From: Paludibacteraceae bacterium
GTDB taxonomy: Bacteria; Bacteroidota; Bacteroidia; Bacteroidales; Paludibacteraceae
Reading direction: 5' to 3'
Length of the DNA stretch: 50,046 bases
NCBI GenBank assembly: GCA_017430235.1
Contig: JAFRNH010000014.1
Coordinates: 1 to 50,046, forward strand
Part shown: in pieces, positions 26,890 to 35,370 of the stretch
How positions within the stretch are numbered: the stretch's first letter is position 1
Layout of the letters: each line of letters opens with the position of its first letter
Program-made: the position numbers and the translations under genes
Notes under the pieces: model-generated
Told to the model about the DNA's origin: nothing
Seen by the model: the letters and a program-made list of their open reading frames with translations, nothing else
The model's database searches: none

Positions 26890-27597
26890 TTAGAATGCCC
26901 AGCCCAAACGAAGTGTTGGAACAAATGTAGGAGAGAATGCAAATGTATGAGACTCAACATCTGACTCTTCTTTCTCTGTCTTTCCTTCTGTCACTGTTTC
27001 TGTGTATGAACCTTTTTGTACGTTAACACCAAAGCCTAAACCGATTTCTGCACCGATGAAAATGTTTTTAGCAAAATAATAGTTGAAACCAGTCAAACCA
27101 GAGAAACTGAAAGTATTGATTCCTGTAACAATGTTCTTGTTAGTAATCTTTGAATCTGTTGTTTCAATCACGTCCTTAGATGCTGTTGTACCAAAACCCA
27201 CCTCAGCTCCAATGTATGGTTCCAATTTTGGGGTTCCAGCAAATGAATAAGTGAAACCTGGATTGATTGTCAATAGAGATGTTCTATGTGTTTCTTTCGA
27301 CCAATCATTTCCAACACCTGTTTCATCTGCGCTCTTGTTGATTCCAAAACCTACACCTAAACGGATTTTAACCTTATCTGATGCAACATATACACCACGA
27401 AGTTGACCTCCAACTAAATTAACATCATCAAAGCCTGCTGATACTGGTGAAAAACCAATTTCAGCCATGAATTTTCCTTGGTCAGCCTTGAATTCATTTG
27501 ATACTGCTTGTTCCTCTGCACTAGTTGATTCTGTTGCTTCTTGTGCATTCATTGCCATAGAAGACAATAACAATACTGCTAAAAATACCTTTTTCAT
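26890..27597 (-). CDS. Outer membrane beta-barrel protein (porin-like, opacity family)
   Basis: 235 residues. The signal peptide MKKVFLAVLLLSSMAMNAQ is followed by an acidic stretch of about 25 residues and then alternating strands (FMAEIGFSPVSAG, KIRLGVGFGI, LEPYIGAEVGFGT, FIGAEIGLGFGV) ending in the aromatic C-terminus LRLGWAF typical of outer membrane insertion. It fits the small 8-strand outer-membrane-protein beta-barrel family. Its substrate or partner is unknown. It is a single gene with its own promoter and terminator. Confidence 0.8.
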   Translation of the reverse strand: MKKVFLAVLLLSSMAMNAQEATESTSAEEQAVSNEFKADQGKFMAEIGFSPVSAGFDDVNLVGGQLRGVYVASDKVKIRLGVGFGINKSADETGVGNDWSKETHRTSLLTINPGFTYSFAGTPKLEPYIGAEVGFGTTASKDVIETTDSKITNKNIVTGINTFSFSGLTGFNYYFAKNIFIGAEIGLGFGVNVQKGSYTETVTEGKTEKEESDVESHTFAFSPTFVPTLRLGWAF

Positions 27598-27679
27598 TTC
27601 ATGTTATTTTAATGAAAGTTCCTTTAACTATAGTCGAACGAAATGGGAACCATAACACGTCGTTGACTTATCTGAGTTA

Positions 27680-27687
27680 CAAATATA
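27680..27687 (-). promoter_or_regulatory. -7 box before the outer membrane barrel gene
   Basis: TATATTTG on the minus strand, 82 bases before the start codon. No exact TTTG at -33. The remaining gap up to the tRNA gene (27688-27943) holds the candidate small RNA described separately. Confidence 0.5.
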
Positions 27688-27814
27688 TGATTATTTAATA
27701 ACACTTCACGTTACTCCTCTCTGTTTTTTTCAACGAACGGGGCAAAGACATCAACGAACGATCATCGACACTTGCACCCCTCCTAAAATTAATTACAAAA
27801 ACTATTCCAAACGC

Positions 27815-27923
27815 AAAAAAAGCACGGACGTGCGTCTCCACGGTGCATCACAATTTATTTCAAACAATGATTTTATAGAATTCACCTTATTTTTTTTCTT
27901 TTTTTTCAAACAAAAAAATATTA
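27815..27923 (-). ncRNA. Candidate small RNA antiparallel to the tRNA gene
   Basis: The minus-strand half of the palindromic promoter (27930-27937) would start a transcript near 27922. The next features are a copy of the GGTGA-N11 element (27861-27887), then a GC-rich hairpin (27822-27846, GCAC...GTGC outer stem, GGA...TCC inner) followed by seven Ts (27815-27821). Promoter, about 105 bases without a coding frame, and a terminator-like end together suggest a small RNA. The hairpin is imperfect and no relative is known to me. Confidence 0.3.
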
Positions 27924-27937
27924 CCTTTGCAAAGGTA
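27922..27937. promoter_or_regulatory. Palindromic divergent -7 box, tRNA-Leu promoter
   Basis: TACCTTTGCAAAGGTA is a perfect palindrome that contains the -7 box TACCTTTG on both strands (27922-27929 plus, 27930-27937 minus). The plus copy lies 14 bases before the tRNA gene, right for its start of transcription. Upstream is a long T/A tract without an exact TTTG. Confidence 0.6.
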
Positions 27938-27943
27938 CATTAA

Positions 27944-28026
27944 ACCCGGGTGGTGAAATGGTAGACACGCTAGTTTCAGGTACTAGTGACCGCGAGGTTG
28001 TGTGAGTTCGAGTCTCATCCCGGGTA
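27944..28026 (+). tRNA. tRNA-Leu, anticodon CAG
   Basis: The acceptor stem ACCCGGG pairs with CCCGGGT. The D arm contains GGTGAAATGGTAGAC. The anticodon stem CTAGT/ACTAG holds the loop TTCAGGT with anticodon CAG. A long variable arm (TGACCGCGAGGTTGTG) marks a class II tRNA, and the T loop is TTCGAGT. CCA is not encoded. The CAG anticodon and long variable arm identify leucine. Confidence 0.95.
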
Positions 28027-28054
28027 CAACAAGTTAAAATGGGTTTCGTAGAAA

Positions 28055-31000
28055 ATGGGTATCGTGAAACAATCTTCTCTTTTCTTTATTGCGAAATTAT
28101 GCATTTTAGGAGTGTTACTTGGCGGCACATCCACAACTTGTCGTGCTCAAGATCCTGTTATACTGCCCGATTCTTGTTTCAAATCTGTTATATACCATCT
28201 GCAAGAGCAACATAGTATTTTAAAACAAAATAAGATTGGCTACGATAGCATCATCCCCATCAAATCGAAAAAAACAGTTCGCATCTATGCAAACAAATAT
28301 TTGGAAAGCATACCTTTTCGTGAAGAGGTGGTGAAATCGATAAAAGACTCCCTGAAAAAATATCTGACCAGCAATTACAGCAACTATAAGGTTGAGATGT
28401 ACATCAACAAATATGAGATATCAGACCTTGTACCCAATATTTACCGAGAGAATTACAAGATTGACAAAGAACGTCTTGAAAAGCACCGATCTGATGGTAC
28501 GGCTTTCGTCACAAACCTGAGTAATTGGTCTCAACCCACTCTCGGTTTGCTCAACAACAACCTTGCCGTATGGCCCAGTCACGGCTGGTATTACGAGCGC
28601 AAAGAAAACGAATGGGTTTGGCAACGTCCTCATCTGTTTAGCGTAACGGAAGACACCTATACGCTTGGATATGTTCTACCCTACCTCGTTCCTATGTTGG
28701 AAAACGCAGGCGCTTACGTCATGCTTCCAAGGGAACGCGACACACAACTCAACGAAGTAATCGTAGACAATGACGACCACGAGACATTCTTCTATGAAGA
28801 GTGTCATGACAAAGTAAACAAATGGAGACGAGGCGACACCACTGGATTCGCCAATCCTCGTGAACTATATCGTGAAGGAGAAAACCCTTTCTGCTATGGC
28901 ACATACAGAAAAATCAAAACCAGCAAAGAGGGTATGGGATATGCCAACTGGACTCCTGAAATTCCTGAATCGGGCGACTATGCCGTCTACATCTCCTATC
29001 ATTCATACGAGAACAGTGCCACCGACGCACACTATACCGTATACCACACGGGCGGTGCCACAGAATTCCTCGTCAACCAAAAAATGGGCGGAAGCACATG
29101 GATCTATTTAGGCACCTTCAATTTCAAGAAAGGTACCAACCCTAGCATCGGACGTGTGGAACTCTCTAACAAAAGCAAAAGCAACAACGATATCATAACG
29201 GCAGACGCCGTCAGATTCGGTGGAGGATATGGCAACATCGGTCGATTGAACCAACAAGACTCCGTCATCTACAGTAACAAACCTCGCTACTTAGAGGGCG
29301 CTCGTTACTGGCTTCAATGGGCTGGTTATTCAGACTCAATCTACAACAGAAACGATTACAAAGATGACTACAAAGATGACTATATGTGCCGTGGTCACTG
29401 GGTAAACGACCTCATCGGAGGTTCCTCCAAATCGCCTAACACCACAGGCAAGAACATTCCAATACAACTATCCATGGGATTCCACACGGATGCTGGTCAA
29501 GTGTTTAACGACAGCATCATTGGAACAATGTCCATCTATATGTCTGAGAGCAATGGTTCACGCAACTATGCCAACGGGCAACGCAGAATCGTCTCTCGCG
29601 ACCTAGCCGATATCATACAAACCCAAATTGTCAACGACATTCGAAACACCTACCGTCCCGATTGGACAAGAAGAAAGTTAACCGACGCATCTTACTATGA
29701 AGCAAGAGTGCCAGAAGTTCCCACATTCCTGTTGGAACTACTCTCCCATCAAAACTTCACCGACATGCGTTACGGATTAGACCCTCACTTCCGTTTCACT
29801 GTAAGTAGGTCTATTTACAAAGGTATACTGAAGTTCTTAGCCTACCAGCAAGAAAGAGAATACGTTATACAGCCTCTACCTGTAAATACGTTCGGTGCAG
29901 AATTTGTCAACGAGGAGAACAATGTGATACGCCTTAGTTGGGCGGCACAGCAGGATAGCCTCGAACCAACGGCGACACCAGACTATTACATCCTCTACAC
30001 AGCCAATGACGAAGGTGGTTGGAACAATGGTGAAATCATCCGTTCAACATTTACACATGTAACATTAGAGCCGAAAAAAATATACCGATTTAAAGTGACC
30101 GCCGTCAACAAAGGAGGTGAAAGTTTTCCTTCTGAAGAATTGGCTGTCGGATATGTGCCTAATACACCTAAAACGGCACTCATCATCAACGGTTTCCATC
30201 GTGTATCCGCTCCTGAGTGGTTTGACACACCAGACTACTCTGGATTCCTCGACAACCTAGATCAAGGCGTTCCCGACAAGTACGACCTCAGCTATACAGG
30301 CAGCCAGTACGCATTCAATAAAAGATCCAAATACAGGAACAATGCCAATCCTGGACATGGAGCTTGTTACGCTCTGTTTGAAAACGAAAAGATAGCAGGC
30401 AACACCTTCAATTTCACATATATTCATGGAAAAGCCATCATGGCTGCAGGTTACTCGTTTGTCTCTTGTAGCGACGAGGTGGTGAAAGCGGGACTGATTC
30501 GCTTGAAAAACTACAGATTCCTCGATTTGATTTTAGGCGAGGAGAAAAGTACTTTAGTCGGACAAGAGACTCGCTACCAACTGTTTCCTAGTAGTCTGAG
30601 ACAACCCATACGACAATATCTAATGAGACAGCAAGGTAACATCTATGTCAATGGAGCTTATGTTGCCTCCGATCTTTATGAGCGAGACTCATGCGACACA
30701 GAGGCTATCCAATTTGCAGAACGCGTATTGAAATACAAATTAGGTGAGAGTAAATTAAAAACAAAGGGATTGCTATCCAACTATTTCTCCCCATGGAAAA
30801 TATTCAAACAGAAATATTACCATTATTGCAACATTCCAAACTCTAAGCAATACGCAGTGGAGGTGCCGGATGCGCTCGACATATCCAACGGGTCCAAAGT
30901 GATTCACTCCTTCGAGGGAAGCAACCTTCCTGCCACCGTGGGCTATAACGGGCGATACAAAACCATCATCTCGTCTGTTCCTTTCGAAAGCATTGAAAGT

Positions 31001-31063
31001 GAGAAGGAAAGATTGAAGTTGATGAAAGAGATCATCCAATTCTTTGAGAAAAAACAAAATTGA
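28055..31063 (+). CDS. N-acetylmuramoyl-L-alanine amidase-type protein with golvesin-like and fibronectin III domains
   Basis: 1,002 residues, secreted (signal peptide ending STTCRAQ). An amidase_3-like fold appears to be split around a golvesin/xanthan lyase-like beta domain (about 300-390: YAVYISYHSYENSATDAHYTVYHTGG). The catalytic part resumes with LSMGFHTDAG (His ligand) and ends with FLLELLSHQNFTDM (Glu). An FN3 domain follows (about 620-710, ending FKVTAVNKGGESFPS), then a conserved C-terminal region with ALIINGFHRV. Similar Bacteroidales proteins are annotated as amidase or xanthan lyase, and cell wall cleavage is the likely role. The gene begins 28 bases after the tRNA-Leu with no terminator between, so it may share the tRNA promoter. 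Confidence 0.75.
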   Translation: MGIVKQSSLFFIAKLCILGVLLGGTSTTCRAQDPVILPDSCFKSVIYHLQEQHSILKQNKIGYDSIIPIKSKKTVRIYANKYLESIPFREEVVKSIKDSLKKYLTSNYSNYKVEMYINKYEISDLVPNIYRENYKIDKERLEKHRSDGTAFVTNLSNWSQPTLGLLNNNLAVWPSHGWYYERKENEWVWQRPHLFSVTEDTYTLGYVLPYLVPMLENAGAYVMLPRERDTQLNEVIVDNDDHETFFYEECHDKVNKWRRGDTTGFANPRELYREGENPFCYGTYRKIKTSKEGMGYANWTPEIPESGDYAVYISYHSYENSATDAHYTVYHTGGATEFLVNQKMGGSTWIYLGTFNFKKGTNPSIGRVELSNKSKSNNDIITADAVRFGGGYGNIGRLNQQDSVIYSNKPRYLEGARYWLQWAGYSDSIYNRNDYKDDYKDDYMCRGHWVNDLIGGSSKSPNTTGKNIPIQLSMGFHTDAGQVFNDSIIGTMSIYMSESNGSRNYANGQRRIVSRDLADIIQTQIVNDIRNTYRPDWTRRKLTDASYYEARVPEVPTFLLELLSHQNFTDMRYGLDPHFRFTVSRSIYKGILKFLAYQQEREYVIQPLPVNTFGAEFVNEENNVIRLSWAAQQDSLEPTATPDYYILYTANDEGGWNNGEIIRSTFTHVTLEPKKIYRFKVTAVNKGGESFPSEELAVGYVPNTPKTALIINGFHRVSAPEWFDTPDYSGFLDNLDQGVPDKYDLSYTGSQYAFNKRSKYRNNANPGHGACYALFENEKIAGNTFNFTYIHGKAIMAAGYSFVSCSDEVVKAGLIRLKNYRFLDLILGEEKSTLVGQETRYQLFPSSLRQPIRQYLMRQQGNIYVNGAYVASDLYERDSCDTEAIQFAERVLKYKLGESKLKTKGLLSNYFSPWKIFKQKYYHYCNIPNSKQYAVEVPDALDISNGSKVIHSFEGSNLPATVGYNGRYKTIISSVPFESIESEKERLKLMKEIIQFFEKKQN

Positions 31064-31131
31064 TATTAGTCAAGAAAATGAGGGGGGTAATTATATATCC
31101 GAGTTTCTTTCATTTCTCCAAAATATTAAAC

Positions 31132-31139
31132 TATCTTTG
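31132..31139 (+). promoter_or_regulatory. -7 box before the DUF4139 pair
   Basis: TATCTTTG lies 52 bases before the start codon. An imperfect TTTC (31108-31111) sits 20 bases upstream in place of TTTG. Confidence 0.55.
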
Positions 31140-31191
31140 GAATCTCATCATGTAAAATATCAGGTTTAAAACACAAAAACATACATATCAA

Positions 31192-33363
31192 ATGAAGCGA
31201 TTTATTCATCTAATTTTACTGTTAGCATTTGCGGCAAGCTATGCCAATGCAGCAGACACCCTAACAACACAATCGAAGATTGAAGAGGTGACTATTTACA
31301 AGCAAGGAGCAATGGTTGAGCGAACCGCACACGTGAAAATACCAGCGGGCGTATCAATCATAAAGATTCCCATGATCAGTCATAAACTTGACCAAAAGAG
31401 TGTTCAGGTTGGAATCTCCAATTCAGACATCACATTGGGAAAAGTAGATGTCATTATGGAGGTGACGAACAAAGATTCTTTCGTGAAAGCCAATAAAAAA
31501 TTGGTCGATAGGATATCCGTCGTAAGAGACTCTATCCAGATATTGACATCGCTAAAAAGCACATTGAAAAATGAAAAGAGAATTGTCATTTCCAATGATA
31601 ATATTGGAGGAAAGAAAGGATTCTCAGCAGAGCAACTAAGCGGCATTGCCTCCTTTATGAGAAAAGACCTCAACGAGATTGCCGACAACACATTGAAATA
31701 CGATCGATTGTATGATGACCTCACAAGAGAGTATCGCATTTCACGTCAGCAATTGCAACTGCTCGACGAACGTGCATTAAAGCCCAAAGCTGCCATCCTT
31801 CTTTCTCTGACCTCTCCTACCTCATCAGAGACCAACATCACCATTAGCTATATCATCAAAGATGCGCAATGGAAACCGTTTTACGAACTGCATGTTTTTG
31901 AAAAAACGGCCACAATGAATATTAACAAAAAGATTTTTGTATCACAGAAATCACAAGAGGATTGGAATGAAATCAAAATGACCGTGACGAAATCCAATCC
32001 AACAAAAAACAACAAGAAACCAGAGTTGACTCGCTACACACTTCCTCACCAAATCGTGACGTCCAAAAACACTCAAACCACAAAAGTATCTGAAAACAAC
32101 ATGGTAAAAGTTTTTGGTGTGGTACGTGATGAAAAAGGCAGTTTACAAGGTACGCATGTATCAGTCGGCAACATATCCACAGAAACAGACGCATCGGGAT
32201 TTTATGAAATATTAGCGCCTGCATATTCTACAATTGTATTTTCTCATTCAGGGCACTCTTCTATTCAACGGAAAACCACAAACGAGAATGTCAACATGAT
32301 AAATATTAATTTGGCGGAAGATGCCTCAAAAATATATGCAGAAAAAAACTATGAAATAGAGGAAGAGGCAGCAGAAACTGATATTACTGATATTATAGGT
32401 CTTAAAGGTAGTGTTGATAACGCCCTAAAAGGACGTGTTTCAGGAGTTCAGGTTTCTGCATCTTCAGGTCAGCCAGGTGCTGACTCAAGAGTGCGTATTC
32501 GCGGAACATCTACTTTAACGGGTGAGAATCAACCCCTATATGTCATAAATGGAATGCCAGTATCTGGTGATGAATTCCTAAACATTGATCAAAAAGACAT
32601 CGAGAGCATGGAAGTTCTAAAGGATGCATCAGCATTTGGCATCTATGGCTCACGCGCTGCAAATGGTGTCGTCATAATCACCACTAAAAAAGGTGCTAAA
32701 ACAGGAAGTGATTTATACAATTCCGTATTCTCCAATTTGGAAGATTATACGGAAACATCGGCAGGGTTAAACTCCATACCTTCTGATGGGGCGGAGCATG
32801 AAGCTGCACTACAGCAAGAGGAGATTTCTGTCCACTACACCTACTATGCGGCACCAAAAATCACACCTAACGTATATATGTTGGCTGAGATTCCGCACTG
32901 GAAGGATTTCCAGTTTTTGCCAGGCAAACTGAGAGTCTTCTCTGACAACACCTATACCGGCGAATCATATTGGACGCCAAAAGATATTGAAGACACACTT
33001 CATTTCTCTCTGGGCGTGGATAAGAACGTGGGAATAGAGAGACAATTACAAGTTACCAAACAAAAGAAGAATCTTTTCAACACAAGAGATAAGATCAAAA
33101 GAGAATGGCTCATCACTGTAAAAAACAACAAAGAAGTAACCATTGACATCACGGTAGAGGATCAGATTCCTGTTGCGCAAAGTGATGCCGTAAAGGTAAA
33201 CCTAATTGACAATGGAGGAGCCACACTGAACGAGTCGGATGGCAAACTGACCTGGAAGCTGAAATTAGCCCCAGGAGAAAAGAAAGAGATAAAATTCATA
33301 TACGAAGTGATAATCAAAGACAGTTCCGTTTATGACAGTTTAATAACCGATGAAAATTTATAA
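31192..33363 (+). CDS. DUF4139 (mucoidy inhibitor MuiA-like) protein with nested carboxypeptidase-regulatory and SusC-type plug domains
   Basis: 723 residues, secreted (signal peptide ending SYANAADT). Residues 25-130 are DUF4140-like, 130-205 a coiled coil, and DUF4139 begins near 210 ([19 protein letters not shown]). At residue 305 DUF4139 is interrupted by a carboxypeptidase D regulatory-like domain ([20 protein letters not shown]), then at 404-505 by a TonB-receptor plug of the SusC/RagA type with [30 protein letters not shown] and the hallmark [23 protein letters not shown]4139 then resumes to the end. No barrel follows, so it cannot be a transporter itself. Its tandem paralogue downstream lacks the plug. 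Confidence 0.85.
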   Translation: MKRFIHLILLLAFAASYANAADTLTTQSKIEEVTIYKQGAMVERTAHVKIPAGVSIIKIPMISHKLDQKSVQVGISNSDITLGKVDVIMEVTNKDSFVKANKKLVDRISVVRDSIQILTSLKSTLKNEKRIVISNDNIGGKKGFSAEQLSGIASFMRKDLNEIADNTLKYDRLYDDLTREYRISRQQLQLLDERALKPKAAILLSLTSPTSSETNITISYIIKDAQWKPFYELHVFEKTATMNINKKIFVSQKSQEDWNEIKMTVTKSNPTKNNKKPELTRYTLPHQIVTSKNTQTTKVSENNMVKVFGVVRDEKGSLQGTHVSVGNISTETDASGFYEILAPAYSTIVFSHSGHSSIQRKTTNENVNMININLAEDASKIYAEKNYEIEEEAAETDITDIIGLKGSVDNALKGRVSGVQVSASSGQPGADSRVRIRGTSTLTGENQPLYVINGMPVSGDEFLNIDQKDIESMEVLKDASAFGIYGSRAANGVVIITTKKGAKTGSDLYNSVFSNLEDYTETSAGLNSIPSDGAEHEAALQQEEISVHYTYYAAPKITPNVYMLAEIPHWKDFQFLPGKLRVFSDNTYTGESYWTPKDIEDTLHFSLGVDKNVGIERQLQVTKQKKNLFNTRDKIKREWLITVKNNKEVTIDITVEDQIPVAQSDAVKVNLIDNGGATLNESDGKLTWKLKLAPGEKKEIKFIYEVIIKDSSVYDSLITDENL

Positions 33364-33367
33364 TCTT

Positions 33368-35233
33368 ATGAAGGCACAATATATAATCAAATCAATATTA
33401 GCAGGATGTATTTCTCTCTGCTGCTTATCTACATTCGCCGCACAAGAAGCGACATCCAAAATAACCGACGTCATGGTCTATCCACAGGGAGCCATGGTTA
33501 GTCGTGTGGCCAACGTTAATGTAAAACCAGGACAGTCGGAGGTGAAGATACCATTAATAACTCCATTGCTTGATAAGAAATCTATTCAAGTAGGTATAAA
33601 GAGAGGAGATGTGACGCTTGTATCGGTCGATTATGATGTGGAAGTTCCCAACAGCAAGCAAATCACAAAAGAGGCCAATGCACTGAACAAAAGAGCAGGC
33701 ATTCTTCGTGACTCCATCGATATGCTAAAAGAGAAAAACAGCGTATTACGTAATGAACGTGAATTGATACTTAAAAGTAATAACATCGGTGGTGAAAACG
33801 GATTCACGGCAACGACTCTACAAGGCATCGCTTCATACGTCCGCAAAGACTTAAATGAAATTGCCTCACTTGAATACAAGAATCAAAAGAAGATCGAACA
33901 ACTTCAAAAAGAGCTGACTAGCAACGAACAAAAAGTCAATCTTCTATATGACAAACAGATCGAGCCAAAGAGTTTCCTCAAACTCACGTTAAGTGCTCGC
34001 ATGGGAACCAATTGCGACATCAACATTCAATACTTCGTAAGAAACGCATCTTGGATGCCTTTCTATGAAACAAGAATCACAAAAGCTGACAAGCACCTTC
34101 ATCTGATTCAGAAAGCATACGTCAGCCAAGGAAGCAAAGAGAATTGGGGAAATGTGAAACTATCCCTATCTCAAAACGATCCAACTGTCAGCAATGAGAA
34201 ACCAGAGTTGAAAAAGCATTTCATTCCCAATGGTTACAATGACTATAGAAGAACCAATAGTATGCCATCAGATGAGAAAGAGTACATAAAGGTTTTAGGT
34301 ATCGTACGAGATAAAGAAAACCCATTGAAGGGCGTACTCATCTCATGCGGAGAAGATATCAAAACAGAAACTGACGAAAATGGATACTACGAACTTTTGG
34401 TTCCAATCTACGCTCGTGTAAAATATGAATTTGTAGGATATCAAACCTTCACCACCTCAGCAGAGGGACAAAATGTTGCCGTTAGAAATGTGGAATTAGG
34501 TCCATATTCCAAATTGAGCAATACCATCGAGAGCAATCTGTTTATGGATTACGCATCTCAAAACAAGATTCAGATCAATAAGAGCAAGAGTCAAAGCAGT
34601 GATATGGAAGCTAACATACCTCAAATGGTCATTCGAAACTACATATCTGACATTGCAGGTAAGAACACGATTCCTGATGATGCAGCCGACCACGAGATTG
34701 TTGTAAAAGACATGTCCATCAATGCTGAATACAACTTTTTTGCCGTTCCGAAAATATCAAAGGATGTCTATCTCGTTGCATCCATTCCTGATTGGAAGAA
34801 ACTAGACTTGCTGGATGGTAAGGTGAAACTCTTCCTCAACAACATGTACATGGGCGAAAGTTTCATCAACACAAGACAGACAGAAGATACGCTTCACCTC
34901 TCCATCGGAAAGGATAGAGATTTGGCTGTTGATCGTAAGGAATTGAAGAACTACTCATCCAAGAATCTGACAAAGACAACAGACAAAACGGAGAAGATAT
35001 GGCAGATCACCGTTAAAAACAACAAAGCTGAGTCAGTGAAAATCACTGTTGAAGACCAATATCCAATCTCCACAACAGATGAAATCAAAGTGGAACTTAC
35101 GGAAAGCAGCGGTGCCGAGGTTGATCCAATAGAGGGAAAACTCACATGGAAACTCACCTTAAAACCAGGAGAGAAAAAGGAGTTGAAATTCTCTTATACA
35201 GTTAAATCCAAAACAGAGGTTTTTGTAGAGTGA
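33368..35233 (+). CDS. DUF4139 (MuiA-like) protein with carboxypeptidase-regulatory domain, paralogue without plug
   Basis: About 621 residues. The signal peptide starts at MKAQYIIKSILAG, which decides the start at 33368. An upstream ATG at 33350 overlaps the preceding stop. Architecture matches the previous gene: DUF4140-like N-terminus, coiled coil, DUF4139 (FVRNASWMPFYETRI), regulatory-like beta domain from about residue 306 (YIKVLGIVRDKENPLKGVL), and C-terminal DUF4139 ending TLKPGEKKELKFSYTV. Where the paralogue has a plug, this protein has about 60 unrelated residues. A tandem duplication is obvious from the shared blocks. The gap to the first gene is 4 bases, so both are one transcript. 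Confidence 0.85.
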   Translation: MKAQYIIKSILAGCISLCCLSTFAAQEATSKITDVMVYPQGAMVSRVANVNVKPGQSEVKIPLITPLLDKKSIQVGIKRGDVTLVSVDYDVEVPNSKQITKEANALNKRAGILRDSIDMLKEKNSVLRNERELILKSNNIGGENGFTATTLQGIASYVRKDLNEIASLEYKNQKKIEQLQKELTSNEQKVNLLYDKQIEPKSFLKLTLSARMGTNCDINIQYFVRNASWMPFYETRITKADKHLHLIQKAYVSQGSKENWGNVKLSLSQNDPTVSNEKPELKKHFIPNGYNDYRRTNSMPSDEKEYIKVLGIVRDKENPLKGVLISCGEDIKTETDENGYYELLVPIYARVKYEFVGYQTFTTSAEGQNVAVRNVELGPYSKLSNTIESNLFMDYASQNKIQINKSKSQSSDMEANIPQMVIRNYISDIAGKNTIPDDAADHEIVVKDMSINAEYNFFAVPKISKDVYLVASIPDWKKLDLLDGKVKLFLNNMYMGESFINTRQTEDTLHLSIGKDRDLAVDRKELKNYSSKNLTKTTDKTEKIWQITVKNNKAESVKITVEDQYPISTTDEIKVELTESSGAEVDPIEGKLTWKLTLKPGEKKELKFSYTVKSKTEVFVE

Positions 35234-35272
35234 AATAGAAAGCAAAATGCCATTCAAGTTGATCATGCAACA

Positions 35273-35303
35273 TTGTAAAATAGGCTGAAATTTCATACCT
35301 TTG
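35273..35303 (+). promoter_or_regulatory. Promoter of the GT2-DUF4922 operon
   Basis: TTG (35273-35275), 20-base spacer, TACCTTTG (35296-35303). Transcription should begin near 35310, directly before the GGTGA-N11-TCACC element, which would then lie at the 5' end of the mRNA. Confidence 0.65.
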
Positions 35304-35316
35304 TGATAATTTAATC

Positions 35317-35344
35317 AGGTGAGTTCTATAACATCACCGTTTTG
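35317..35344 (+). repeat. Conserved intergenic element, copy 1 (GGTGA-N11-TCACC, then GTTTTG)
   Basis: A 21-base inverted repeat with 5-base arms in the predicted 5' leader of the GT2 gene. Related copies lie at 48451-48476 (plus, before fabD) and 27861-27887 (minus, in a candidate small RNA). Copy 1 and copy 3 agree at about 25 of 29 aligned positions. It could be an operator or an RNA hairpin. Confidence 0.55.
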
Positions 35345-35370
35345 CAATATTTAACTTGAATTTTTCACTT

